DNA from: Caldinitratiruptor microaerophilus
GTDB lineage: Bacteria; Bacillota; Sulfobacillia; Symbiobacteriales; ZC4RG38
Assembly (NCBI RefSeq): GCF_025999835.1
Contig: NZ_AP025628.1
Coordinates: 3,286,001 to 3,350,000 of the forward strand
Direction: 5' to 3'
DNA length: 64,000 nucleotides
The translations under genes were made by a program, and so were the position numbers. Below the pieces are notes generated by a model, which was not told the DNA's origin, searched no databases, and saw only the letters and a list, made by a program, of their open reading frames with translations. Each line of letters begins with the position of its first letter. Within the stretch, counting starts at the first letter, position 1. Below are positions 1-7,301 of the stretch, piece by piece.

Positions 1-2
1 TC

Positions 3-392
3 TGCGTCTCCGAAGCGTGCTGGCACCAGCTCCTGCGCCACAGCCGGAAGGTCGACTTCGCCCCGGCGGAGCCGCGCCCGGACGACGGGTGGGTGGTGCC
101 CCCGAACGTCCGCGCCGCAGGGCTCGAGGGGGTGCTGGCCCGGGCGGTGGAGGCCAGCGAGGCGCTGTACCGGCGCCTCCTCGCCGACGCCCCCCTCGCC
201 GCGCCCTACGTCCTCACGGGCGCGCACCGCCGGCGCGCCCGGGCGCGGTTCGACCTCTGGGAGCTGTACCACCTCGTCAACCTGCGCGGCGGCCCGGAGG
301 CGCAGTGGGAGATCCGGGAGGCCATCCTCGACCTGAACGAGCAGGTCCGGCGCGTGCACCCGCACCTCGCACCGACCCGGCGGCGGGCGTAG
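3..392 (+). CDS. thyX: ThyX-like FAD-dependent thymidylate synthase, C-terminal part
   Basis: The gene enters from the left edge, so only about 129 C-terminal residues are visible, with a stop at 390-392. The order of conserved pieces fits ThyX: a helix reading HQLLRH (residues 8-13 of the fragment), a VVPPNV segment, a YVL segment and an AQWEIR motif whose Arg is an active-site residue in ThyX. ThyX methylates dUMP to dTMP using FAD, NADPH and methylene-tetrahydrofolate. The fragment is divergent: the expected signature RHRxxSxNExSxRY is not seen after the RH, so it may be a paralogue with changed chemistry. Its place before rlmB and sigH matches the usual Firmicutes gene order (cysS-mrnC-thyX-rlmB). 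Confidence 0.7.
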   Translation, partial: CVSEACWHQLLRHSRKVDFAPAEPRPDDGWVVPPNVRAAGLEGVLARAVEASEALYRRLLADAPLAAPYVLTGAHRRRARARFDLWELYHLVNLRGGPEAQWEIREAILDLNEQVRRVHPHLAPTRRRA

Positions 393-453
393 GCGCCCCG
401 CATGGCCGCCTGCCCCGGCGCGCATGCTGAAGTCACCGTAAGGAGAATGGATC

Positions 454-1200
454 GTGGCGGAGGAGCACATCGCCGGCCGCAACCCGGTCCTGGAGGCGCT
501 GCGGGCCGGGCGGCCGATCCACCGGCTGCTGGTCGCCCGGGGCGCCGTGGAGGGATCCATCCGCCAGATCCGGGCACTGGCCCGGGAGCGGGGCGTGCCG
601 GTCCAGGAGGTCGACCGGGCGCGGCTCGACGCCCTCGCCGGCGGGGTCCGCCACCAGGGCGTGGTGGCGGTGGCGGCGGTCCGGGAGTACGCCTCGCTGG
701 AGGACATCCTCTCCCGCGCCCGGGCGGCCGCGGAGGATCCGCTCTTGCTCGTCCTCGACGGCATCGAGGACCCGCAGAACCTGGGCTCGCTCCTCCGCAC
801 CGCCGACGCCGTGGGGGTCCACGGGGTGGTGATCCCCGGGCGGCGGGCCGCCGGCCTCACCCCGGCGGTGGCGAAGGTGGCCGCCGGCGCCGTGGAGCAC
901 GTCCCCGTGGCCCGGGTGACCAACCTGCCCAGGGCGATCGCCGAGCTCAAGGAGGCGGGGCTCTGGGTCTGCGGGGCCGCACCCGGCGCCCCGACCGTCT
1001 ACCACGAGGCGCGGCTCACCGGGCCGCTGGCGGTGGTGATCGGCGGGGAGGACCGGGGGCTCAGCCGGCTGGTCGCCGAGGCGTGTGACTTCACCGTGCG
1101 GATTCCCATGCGCGGACACCTGAACTCGCTGAACGCGGCGGTCGCCGGTGCCATTCTCCTCTACGAGGTGCGGAGGCAGCGGGACAAGGGGGCGTCCTGA
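454..1200 (+). CDS. rlmB: 23S rRNA (guanosine-2'-O-)-methyltransferase RlmB
   Basis: 248 aa SpoU/TrmH-family enzyme that methylates the ribose of a 23S rRNA guanosine (G2251 in E. coli numbering) using SAM. Residues 1-75 are the RNA-binding substrate domain (IAGRNPVLEAL, then HQGVVAVAA). The SPOUT knot domain follows, with all three family motifs: motif 1 LDGIEDPQNLGSLLRTA, motif 2 VIGGEDRGLS and motif 3 IPMRGHLNSLNAAVAGAI. The start is a GTG at 454 behind AAGGAG at 440-445. Length is normal for the family. It lies between thyX and the sigH region, as in most Firmicutes. Confidence 0.95.
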   Translation: MAEEHIAGRNPVLEALRAGRPIHRLLVARGAVEGSIRQIRALARERGVPVQEVDRARLDALAGGVRHQGVVAVAAVREYASLEDILSRARAAAEDPLLLVLDGIEDPQNLGSLLRTADAVGVHGVVIPGRRAAGLTPAVAKVAAGAVEHVPVARVTNLPRAIAELKEAGLWVCGAAPGAPTVYHEARLTGPLAVVIGGEDRGLSRLVAEACDFTVRIPMRGHLNSLNAAVAGAILLYEVRRQRDKGAS

Positions 1201-1260
1201 TCCGCCCCGGCCCACGGGCCTCCGCACGGCGCCCAGATCGGCCCGGGGGAGGGAGGCCCG

Positions 1261-2358
1261 GTGGACGGGAGGACCCGGGTCCGTTCCCGGCGACGGCACG
1301 TGGCGCTCGGGGCGGCGATCGCGCTCCTCGCCGCCGTGGCGGGCAGCGCGGTGGCGGCGCGCGCCCTGTCCGGCCGGTGGCCGGCGGGGCGGTGGCCCGG
1401 CCACCCCGGTCGCGGCCGGGGCGGCTGGCTCTTGCTGGTGCCGTACGGCGCCGGAGGACGGTCGGGGGGCCTGCCCGGGAGGCCGCCGGGGGACGTGCCG
1501 GGGACCCCGCCTGACCCCTCGACGGGCGGGGCCGCGGCGCCGGGGCCGCAGGCTCCGGGCGTCGGGGAGGCCGGGGGCAGTTCCGCCCCCGATCTGGCCC
1601 GGCTGCGGCTCCTCGCCCGCTTCGAGACGCCGGTGGTATCGGCCCAGGCAGGGCGGGTGGCGAACATCCGGCTGGCGGCGGCGAAGATCGACGGCCACGT
1701 GGTCCCGCCCGGCGGCGAGTTCTCGTTCAACCGGGTGGTCGGGCCCCGCGACCCGCAATTCGGCTGGCAGGCGGCGCCGGAGCTGTACAGCGGCGAGTTC
1801 GTGGTCGGCTACGGTGGCGGGGTCTGCCAGGTGTCGTCGACCCTCTTCAACAGCGTGCTCCTCGCCGGCCTTCCGGTCACCGAGCGGCACCACCATTCCC
1901 GGCCCCTCACCTACGTCGACCTCGGCCGCGACGCGACGGTGGCCTGGGACGGCCTGGACTTCCGCTTCCGCAACACGACCGCCGGACCCGTCCAGATCCG
2001 GGCCCGGCTCCTGAGCGGGTCTCCGCAGCGGATCGAGGTCGCCCTCTACGGCGCCGTGCGGGTCCCGGCCTACCGGCTGCGGACCCGGGTGGACCGCTAC
2101 ACCCCGCCCGAGATCGCCGAGATCCCGGACTCCAGCCTGCCGGTGGGGCGGCGGCTCGTCGTCGAGGAGGGGCGGCCCGGCTACCAGGTACGGGTGATCC
2201 GCACGGGGCCCGACGGAAGGGAGGAGGTCGTCGCGCGGGCCTTCTACGCGCCCAGGCGTGGCCACGTTGTGGTCGGGACCGCGCTGCTGCCCGCCCCGCG
2301 CGGAGACGCGGGGGCGGCGCCGCTGCCGGTTGCCCCGGCCGCGCCGGACACGGGTTAA
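1261..2358 (+). CDS. VanW family protein, membrane anchored
   Basis: 365 aa. An N-terminal hydrophobic segment (about residues 12-35) is followed by a low-complexity Pro/Gly linker and then a VanW domain from about residue 120. The domain is recognised by PGGEFSFNRVVGPRD, GGGVCQVSSTLFNSVLLAGL and the ERHHHSRPLTYVDLGRDATVAW stretch, a family hallmark. VanW proteins are extracytoplasmic and found near glycopeptide-resistance genes and in many spore formers; the biochemical function is unknown. The GTG at 1261 sits behind GGGGGAGGGAGG. In Bacillus this slot between rlmB and sigH holds a NYN nuclease (yacP), which is absent here. No vancomycin-resistance genes are nearby, so a resistance role should not be inferred. 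Confidence 0.85.
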   Translation: MDGRTRVRSRRRHVALGAAIALLAAVAGSAVAARALSGRWPAGRWPGHPGRGRGGWLLLVPYGAGGRSGGLPGRPPGDVPGTPPDPSTGGAAAPGPQAPGVGEAGGSSAPDLARLRLLARFETPVVSAQAGRVANIRLAAAKIDGHVVPPGGEFSFNRVVGPRDPQFGWQAAPELYSGEFVVGYGGGVCQVSSTLFNSVLLAGLPVTERHHHSRPLTYVDLGRDATVAWDGLDFRFRNTTAGPVQIRARLLSGSPQRIEVALYGAVRVPAYRLRTRVDRYTPPEIAEIPDSSLPVGRRLVVEEGRPGYQVRVIRTGPDGREEVVARAFYAPRRGHVVVGTALLPAPRGDAGAAPLPVAPAAPDTG

Positions 2359-2382
2359 CGCCCACGGATTTGCACTATCCTC

Positions 2383-2437
2383 TTGTTGCTGACGGCAGGG
2401 GAAGTATGGTAGACTCAGGACATGAGAATGATTCTCA
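2383..2437 (+). promoter_or_regulatory. Promoter with a Fur-type operator for the DUF2325 gene
   Basis: A promoter-like pair is visible (TTGTTG at 2383-2388, TATGGT at 2405-2410, 16-nt spacer). Directly downstream is a perfect 7-1-7 inverted repeat TGAGAATGATTCTCA at 2423-2437. This matches the 7-1-7 Fur-family consensus TGATAATNATTATCA at all but one position per half-site. An operator just after the -10 element would block initiation or clearance when bound by a Fur/PerR/Zur-type repressor with its metal. Which family member binds cannot be told from sequence. Confidence 0.6.
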
Positions 2438-2490
2438 GCAAGCCTCCCACGGCGGGAGGCGATCCTGGGCGCAGGAGGGAGGGCGACGGC

Positions 2491-2817
2491 GTGGTCCTGG
2501 TCGTCGGCGGCGACCACCTGGGGTCGATCGCGGAGAACCTGCGCCAGCTCGGTTACGGCGACGTCGTCCACGTGACCGGCCGCAACGAACGGCGGGTGGA
2601 CATCCCGGCCGGTACCCGCCTCATCCTGGTGCTGGTCGATTACGTGAACCACAACCTTGCCCGGTGGGTCAAGGACCAGGCCAAGGCGCAGGGGATCCCG
2701 ACGGTGTTCACCCGGCGGTCGTGGAGTTCCGTCTGCCAGAGCCTGCAGAACTGCGGGCTGCCGTGTATTCACGTCGAAACGTGCCCGCGCGCCTCGCGGA
2801 AAAGGGTGGCGGGTTAG
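2491..2817 (+). CDS. DUF2325 domain protein
   Basis: 108 aa from the GTG at 2491. The reading frame is open back to an ATG at 2422, but I choose the GTG because AGGAGGGAGG lies at 2473-2482 with good spacing and the conserved domain starts immediately (VVLVVGGDHLGSIAENL). The ATG overlaps the Fur-like palindrome and has no Shine-Dalgarno sequence. The protein is a compact Rossmann-like DUF2325 domain with a Cys-rich tail (CQSLQNCGLPCIHVETC) that could bind a metal or thiol partner. Function of the family is unknown. The Fur-like operator hints at a link to metal or redox homeostasis. It is transcribed with, but just upstream of, an independent sigH promoter. Confidence 0.8.
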   Translation: MVLVVGGDHLGSIAENLRQLGYGDVVHVTGRNERRVDIPAGTRLILVLVDYVNHNLARWVKDQAKAQGIPTVFTRRSWSSVCQSLQNCGLPCIHVETCPRASRKRVAG

Positions 2818-2863
2818 GTTTCCCACGAACTTGCATATCCATGTACCGGGCTCCCGCCCTGGC

Positions 2864-2893
2864 TTGACTGGGCGTCTCACGCCGATCTATAAT
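2864..2893 (+). promoter_or_regulatory. Strong sigma-A promoter of sigH
   Basis: TTGACT at 2864-2869 and a perfect TATAAT at 2888-2893 are separated by 18 bp. Transcription would start near 2900, giving a leader of about 150 nt before the sigH start codon. In Bacillus sigH is likewise transcribed by vegetative sigma-A under AbrB control. Confidence 0.75.
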
Positions 2894-2929
2894 GGCGGCA
2901 GTGGTGACCCGGTCAATCCGTTATGCCGT

Positions 2930-2996
2930 GTCTAACTCTCCAACACCAGTGTGTACGTCGGTCTAGCCCTCCAACCCGGTCACGCACTGGTTTTTT
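2930..2996 (+). promoter_or_regulatory. sigH leader: paired direct repeat and attenuator-like hairpin
   Basis: Two imperfect 18-bp direct repeats lie 31 bp apart: GTCTAACTCTCCAACACC at 2930-2947 and GTCTAGCCCTCCAACCCG at 2961-2978. In addition CCAGTGTG (2946-2953) can pair with CGCACTGG (2983-2990, one G-U pair), and the second arm is followed directly by six T (2991-2996). That is the outline of a rho-independent attenuator inside the sigH leader. The long loop (29 nt) makes the hairpin weaker than a classical terminator, so regulated read-through is possible but unproven. Confidence 0.4.
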
Positions 2997-3047
2997 GTGT
3001 ATATTTCGTTTGTTTTACCTCCAGGGGCGCGGGGAGGGGACCCGTTC

Positions 3048-3713
3048 ATGGCGGCTAGCCCGGAGCGCGTTGTCCTGCACGATTACGACAGCATGGTTGA
3101 CGAGGACATCGTGGAGTTCGCCCGGGATGGGTCGACGGTCGCGCTGGAGTTCCTGATCAACAAGTACAAGAACTTCGTTCGGGCAAAGGCCCGGTCGTAC
3201 TTCTTGATTGGTGCCGACCGCGAAGACATCATCCAGGAGGGCATGATCGGGCTGTACAAGGCGATCCGGGACTTTCGCAGCGACAAGCTCACCTCCTTCC
3301 GGGCGTTCGCCGAGCTGTGTATCACCCGCCAGATCATCACCGCCATCAAGACGGCCACCCGCCAGAAGCACATCCCCCTGAACTCGTACGTCTCCCTCAA
3401 CAAGCCCATCTACGACGAGGACTCCGATCGCACGCTCCTGGACGTGATCTCCGGCTCCAAGGTCACCGATCCCGAAGAGCTGATCATCAGCCGGGAAGAG
3501 TTCGGTGACATTGAGGAGAAGATGGGCGAGATCCTGAGCGACCTCGAGTGGAAGGTCCTCATGGCATACCTCGACGGCAAGTCGTATCAGGAGATCGCCC
3601 TCGACCTGAACCGGCACGTCAAGTCCATCGACAACGCCCTCCAGCGGGTCAAGCGCAAGCTGGAGCGCTACCTCGACCAGCGGGCCGGCGCCGTGGAGCG
3701 TGGGCGCGTCTAG
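3048..3713 (+). CDS. sigH: RNA polymerase sporulation sigma factor SigH
   Basis: 221 aa sigma-70 factor of the sigma-30/SigH group. Region 2 contains FLINKYKNFVRAKARSYFLIGADREDIIQEGMIGLYKAIRDF with the typical DREDIIQEGMIGL core-binding segment. Region 4 is the C-terminal helix-turn-helix (LSDLEWKVLMAYLDGKSYQEIALDLNRHVKSIDNALQRVKRKL). SigH directs early stationary-phase and sporulation-initiation transcription. The ATG at 3048 is preceded by GGGGAGGGG at 3031-3039; an upstream in-frame codon at 2997 lies inside the leader and is unlikely. Its presence implies that the organism sporulates or had a sporulating ancestor. Confidence 0.97.
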   Translation: MAASPERVVLHDYDSMVDEDIVEFARDGSTVALEFLINKYKNFVRAKARSYFLIGADREDIIQEGMIGLYKAIRDFRSDKLTSFRAFAELCITRQIITAIKTATRQKHIPLNSYVSLNKPIYDEDSDRTLLDVISGSKVTDPEELIISREEFGDIEEKMGEILSDLEWKVLMAYLDGKSYQEIALDLNRHVKSIDNALQRVKRKLERYLDQRAGAVERGRV

Positions 3714-3726
3714 CACGTGCCTGCAC

Positions 3727-3801
3727 GCCGGTTTAGCTCAGCGGCAGAGCAACCGCCTTGTAAGCGGTAGGTCGTGGGTTCAAATCCCACAACCGGCTCC
3801 A
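3727..3801 (+). tRNA. tRNA-Thr (anticodon TGT)
   Basis: Full cloverleaf with acceptor GCCGGTT pairing AACCGGC (3791-3797), D-arm TTAGCTCAGC, anticodon loop CTTGTAA giving TGT, T-arm GTGGGTTCAAATCCCAC, discriminator T and an encoded CCA (3799-3801). Confidence 0.97.
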
Positions 3802-4566
3802 GTTAGGAAACGGGTTTCGGGGATCACGCCCGGCGGAAAAAGGCCCGATGTCGCGACGGATGTAGCAACGGGGCGCTGTTCCGGTCCGGAAACCCGAAAA
3901 ATGGGGTTCGGTGCCGTTCCCGCCGGCACCGAACCGTAACAGATGGAAACAAGACGGTCCGCAGGTCAGGGCTTCCGTTCCCGCGGCGCTGCCGGAGTAC
4001 GGGCGCGCCTTATTTCGCGTGCCCATAATCGTGTAAGATCCACGTCTACACGATCTCGAACCGCTCGAGGGCAACGCTCACGCGAAAGATCTGCCCACTG
4101 CTCGTGGCCGCGTTGCGGGCAAAGGCGCGTTGGCCCGTCACATTCGACATGAAGAACCGCTACGCTCCCCCCACGGACAATACGGGTGCTCGAACCTGGG
4201 CAAGCCGTCCAATCCGTCCGGGACGCCCTGGCGAGGGCAAGTGAGCGAGCGAGCCGGGGGCGGGTGAAGCGACGGGAGCCTCCTGGCCGCTCTGCCGGCG
4301 CTTGCGGGTGGCGGCCACGCTCCGGACTCTGCTCGTACCCGCGCCCGAACGGGCGGGATCGCCGGACACGGCCGGACGCCCCCTCCCACGGCGATCCCCG
4401 CTTCGCCCGGACCGGCTCATCCCGACCGAGACGCGGCGGCGACGAACAGCTGACTCCCGGCGGCCGGCGCCGGCCTACCGGCGGGACCCAGGGGCCTCTC
4501 CAAGGGCGTCCTGGTCCGCCGGGCGGCGGACTGACCGGCTGCCCGCCGGGTGGAGCACCCACTATC
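3802..4566. other. 765-bp stretch without a recognisable gene
   Basis: Reading frames here on both strands are rich in Arg/Pro/Gly and show no domain I recognise. The only structured element I see is the hairpin at 3905-3935. The gap separates tRNA-Thr from the convergent SEC-C gene. Confidence 0.5.
3905..3935 (-). terminator. Candidate intrinsic terminator on the minus strand
   Basis: A perfect 11-bp inverted repeat, GGTTCGGTGCC (3905-3915) and GGCACCGAACC (3925-3935), with a 9-nt loop. Read on the minus strand it is followed within three bases by five T. It is oriented to end transcripts of the minus-strand SEC-C gene, although it lies about 630 bp beyond the stop codon. Confidence 0.45.
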
Positions 4567-5793
4567 TCACACCGGCTCTCGCACAGGCGGGATTGTGACA
4601 TGGAAGCTGGCGAGATTCTCGAGGCAGTACCGGATGAGCGCGATGGTGCGGTTTCTGTCCGCAGTGGCCGTCCACACGGCTCTCACCCGATCCAGGAGCC
4701 TGTCGTAATCCTGTGGAGGGATCCCGAAACCCCAGCCGGAGGTCATGGCAAACCGGTCCAGTCGCAGGAGACGGGTAACGATGCCCATACCGGGCTCGCC
4801 TGTGCTGACCAGGCCGAAGTCGGCCAGCCGGTAGGTCTCTCTGCCGAGTGACAGCGCATCCCGAATGACAAGGTACTGGGTGGTGACCTGTTCGATGTGA
4901 AACAAGCCCACCCGGGACTCCCCGATCGCCCGGTGCAGGGCGGCAGCCTCCGGGTCGGCCGGGGCGTTACGGGCGCAGAAGTGCACGATCACGGGGCGGC
5001 CGTGGCGGCGGACCTCGTACAAGGCGGTGTCCATGACCAGGCTCTCCTCGTTTCCCGACCGGGTGGCAAGCACCCCGCCGGGTGCCAGGAGGCCGAGCCG
5101 CTTCGCGGCCTCGGCGAATTCGTCCGGCAGCACCTCCTTCAGGGCCAGGCGATAGATCTGGTTGAGTCGCGCTCTGGCCGACCGGTACGCCTCGAGCACC
5201 GGAACGCCGTCGCCTTCCGGTGACTCTGCTGCGGGCAGGCTCAGGCCTGCCGGGGCCGGACCTTCCACGTGCCGCAGTACCTCTACCTGGAGCCGGCCCC
5301 TGGGGAGGGGTCCCAGCGTTTCCTCCAAGGCAGCCCGAATGTGCGCGTGGCGGGGGCGGCTGAGCGTCTGGGCGATCAGCCGGCCGGGCAGTAGCTCAAC
5401 AGTTCCGAAGAACTCACGCCCCGTTCCCTGTTGACCCCGGTAGCGCCAGAAGCAGCGCTGCGGGCTGTCCTCCATGCACGCGAACTCCGGACGCCCGGCC
5501 AACTTCTCACGGACAGTGTCGAAGGTGAGGTGGTTCCACTCCTCGGTGTGGACGATGGCTGGCGCGTAACCGCCCCCGGGGCTGGCCGCGAAAATGCGGC
5601 TGACCCCCAGTGGCAGGCAACACGAGCCGAAGGCCTGGCCCGAGCCGCAGGGGCAGTCCTCTTCCCGGCCGTACGGGATGAAGACGATCTGGGTCATCAC
5701 CCTCGGCTTTCCCGTGGGGTCCGGCTCCATCTCCTCCGTCCGTGTCACGTAGAACCCCGGCCCCTCCGGCACAGAGAGCAACTCTTTACCCAT
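4567..5793 (-). CDS. SEC-C motif protein of unknown function
   Basis: 408 aa. Near the N-terminus is a SEC-C zinc-binding motif, CPCGSGQAFGSCC, with Cys at 47, 49, 58 and 59. This motif occurs at the end of SecA and in many uncharacterised proteins, where it coordinates one zinc and contacts proteins or ribosomes. The rest (residues 70-408) shows no signature that I recognise; it is soluble, with no signal peptide or membrane segment. The ATG at 5793 has a purine-rich region upstream. The gene is monocistronic, with tRNA-Tyr divergent upstream. Function cannot be assigned. Confidence 0.8.
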   Translation of the reverse strand: MGKELLSVPEGPGFYVTRTEEMEPDPTGKPRVMTQIVFIPYGREEDCPCGSGQAFGSCCLPLGVSRIFAASPGGGYAPAIVHTEEWNHLTFDTVREKLAGRPEFACMEDSPQRCFWRYRGQQGTGREFFGTVELLPGRLIAQTLSRPRHAHIRAALEETLGPLPRGRLQVEVLRHVEGPAPAGLSLPAAESPEGDGVPVLEAYRSARARLNQIYRLALKEVLPDEFAEAAKRLGLLAPGGVLATRSGNEESLVMDTALYEVRRHGRPVIVHFCARNAPADPEAAALHRAIGESRVGLFHIEQVTTQYLVIRDALSLGRETYRLADFGLVSTGEPGMGIVTRLLRLDRFAMTSGWGFGIPPQDYDRLLDRVRAVWTATADRNRTIALIRYCLENLASFHVTIPPVREPV

Positions 5794-5994
5794 GCCTACC
5801 TCGTCCCTTCCTTCGAGGACCGCTCACTTCCGCGCGTTTCGATGGAGGTCGTTCTCGCCCATCGACCGGATTCCTTCCCGGAGCCTCCCTGGGGCACGGG
5901 TAGTGCGGTGACCTCGCGTCGGGCCGGGCGATATTCTCTCCAGGCTGAACCAGGCGAACCGCTGCCCGCGTTCCCACTTCCCTCTCAGTTCCTC

Positions 5995-6023
5995 TTGACG
6001 CGAAACCGCCCTTGCCGTAAGAT
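5995..6023 (+). promoter_or_regulatory. Promoter of tRNA-Tyr
   Basis: TTGACG at 5995-6000 and TAAGAT at 6018-6023 with a 17-bp spacer, about 34 bp upstream of the tRNA. A perfect 9-bp stem (6031-6039 with 6043-6051, GAA loop) lies between promoter and tRNA and may guide 5' processing. Confidence 0.65.
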
Positions 6024-6056
6024 ATGGAACGCTGCCGGGGAACCCGGCAGCGTCGT

Positions 6057-6141
6057 GGAGGGGTAGCGAAGTGGCCAAACGCGCCTGACTGTAAATCAGG
6101 TGGCTCTGCCTTCGGAGGTTCGAATCCTTCCCCCTCCACCA
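6057..6141 (+). tRNA. tRNA-Tyr (anticodon GTA)
   Basis: Class II tRNA with a long variable arm. Acceptor GGAGGGG pairs CCCCTCC (6131-6137), the anticodon loop is CTGTAAA, the T-arm contains GGTTCGAATCC, and CCA is encoded (6139-6141). Confidence 0.97.
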
Positions 6142-6155
6142 CGTCCACACGCCAA

Positions 6156-6200
6156 GGGCCGGCGTCCGCGGGACGCCGGCCCGAATTCGTTTTGTTTCGT
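6156..6200 (+). terminator. Intrinsic terminator after tRNA-Tyr
   Basis: GGGCCGGCGTCC (6156-6167) and GGACGCCGGCCC (6171-6182) form a perfect 12-bp stem with a GCG loop, followed by a T-rich tract (TTCGTTTTGTTT). Confidence 0.8.
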
Positions 6201-6463
6201 CCGGCGGAGGGCCCTCCCAGGCCGGCGTCATCGCCGCATCCGGCGTTCGACCCGCGGGATGGACTTCCGCCCGCAGGGACCCCCCATGCGGACGGGGCGG
6301 CCGGGACAGTCTGATTCGTGTAGGGTTCGGTGAGGTCGTCAGGGTCAGGCGCCACCCTGCGCAGCGGCCGGCAGGAGCTTGCCATGACGTGCGAGAAGGA
6401 CACGCTGCTTCGGGCCTGCCGCGACAGGGTGGGCCGGGAAGCGTGCAGAGGAGGTGTTTTTGC

Positions 6464-7234
6464 ATGGCAGGGCAGTTCGCGGGCAAGGTGGCACTGGTGA
6501 CGGGCGGGGCCTCCGGAATCGGCCGGGCGACCGCGCTCGCCTTCGCCCGGGAGGGCGCGAACGTCGTGGTGGCGGACGTGAGCGCCGAGGGCGGCGAGGA
6601 CACGGTCCGCCAGATCAAGGCCGCAGGCGGCGACGCCGTCTTCGTTCGCGCCGACGTGTCGAACTCCGCCGACGTCCAGAACATGGTGAAGGTGACGGTC
6701 GACACCTTCGGCCGGCTCGACTACGCCTTCAACAACGCCGGCATCGAGGGCGCCCTCGCCCCCACCGCCGACTACCCCGAGGACGTGTGGCACCGTGTGC
6801 TGGGCATCAACCTGAGCGGCGTGTTCCTCTGCATGAAGTACGAGATCCCGGAGATGGTCAAGCGGGGCGGCGGGGCGATCGTGAACAACGCGTCCATCCT
6901 CGGGCTGGTCGGCTTCGCCAACGCCCCGGCGTACACGGCGGCCAAGCACGGGGTGGTCGGCCTCACGAAGGTGGCGGCCATGGAGTACGCCCAGCGCGGC
7001 ATCCGCATCAACGCCGTGTGCCCCGGCTTCATCGAGACGCCGATGGTCATGGAGCGCGGGGTTGCAGCCGGCAAGAACCGGGAGGTGTACGAGCAGATCG
7101 CGGCTCTGTCGGCGATGAAGCGGATGGGCAAGCCCGAAGAGATCGCCGCCGCCGTGATGTGGCTCTGCTCGGACGCCGCCTCGTACGTGACCGGGACCGC
7201 CCTCACCGTGGACGGCGCGTACACGGCGCAGTGA
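6464..7234 (+). CDS. SDR family NAD(P)-dependent oxidoreductase
   Basis: 256 aa classical short-chain dehydrogenase. The N-terminal nucleotide-binding motif is TGGASGIG, followed by an acidic VVVADVS end of beta-2 that favours NAD over NADP, then NNAG, the catalytic Ser in NNASILG and the YTAAK pair (Tyr/Lys), and a C-terminal VDGAYTAQ. The substrate cannot be predicted from sequence; 3-oxoacyl-ACP-reductase-like or sugar/alcohol dehydrogenases all share this pattern. The ATG at 6464 has AGAGGAGGTG just upstream, so I prefer it to the open in-frame codon at 6389. It stands alone between tRNA-Tyr and a convergent operon. A second SDR of similar type lies at 37232-37990. Confidence 0.9.
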   Translation: MAGQFAGKVALVTGGASGIGRATALAFAREGANVVVADVSAEGGEDTVRQIKAAGGDAVFVRADVSNSADVQNMVKVTVDTFGRLDYAFNNAGIEGALAPTADYPEDVWHRVLGINLSGVFLCMKYEIPEMVKRGGGAIVNNASILGLVGFANAPAYTAAKHGVVGLTKVAAMEYAQRGIRINAVCPGFIETPMVMERGVAAGKNREVYEQIAALSAMKRMGKPEEIAAAVMWLCSDAASYVTGTALTVDGAYTAQ

Positions 7235-7301
7235 GGTCCCAGCCTCCGGGGGGCGCTGCCGGGCGATCGTGCGGCCGGGGCCCCAGGGCCCCGGCCGCCG
7301 T

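Noticed and set aside
433-2880. 815-codon open frame on the minus strand across rlmB, vanW and the DUF2325 gene
   Set aside because: Arg/Pro-rich shadow frame created by high GC content; the opposite strand carries well-supported genes.
3966-4601. 211-codon minus-strand frame behind tRNA-Thr
   Set aside because: Arg/Pro/Ser composition typical of random GC-rich frames; no domain or start signal.
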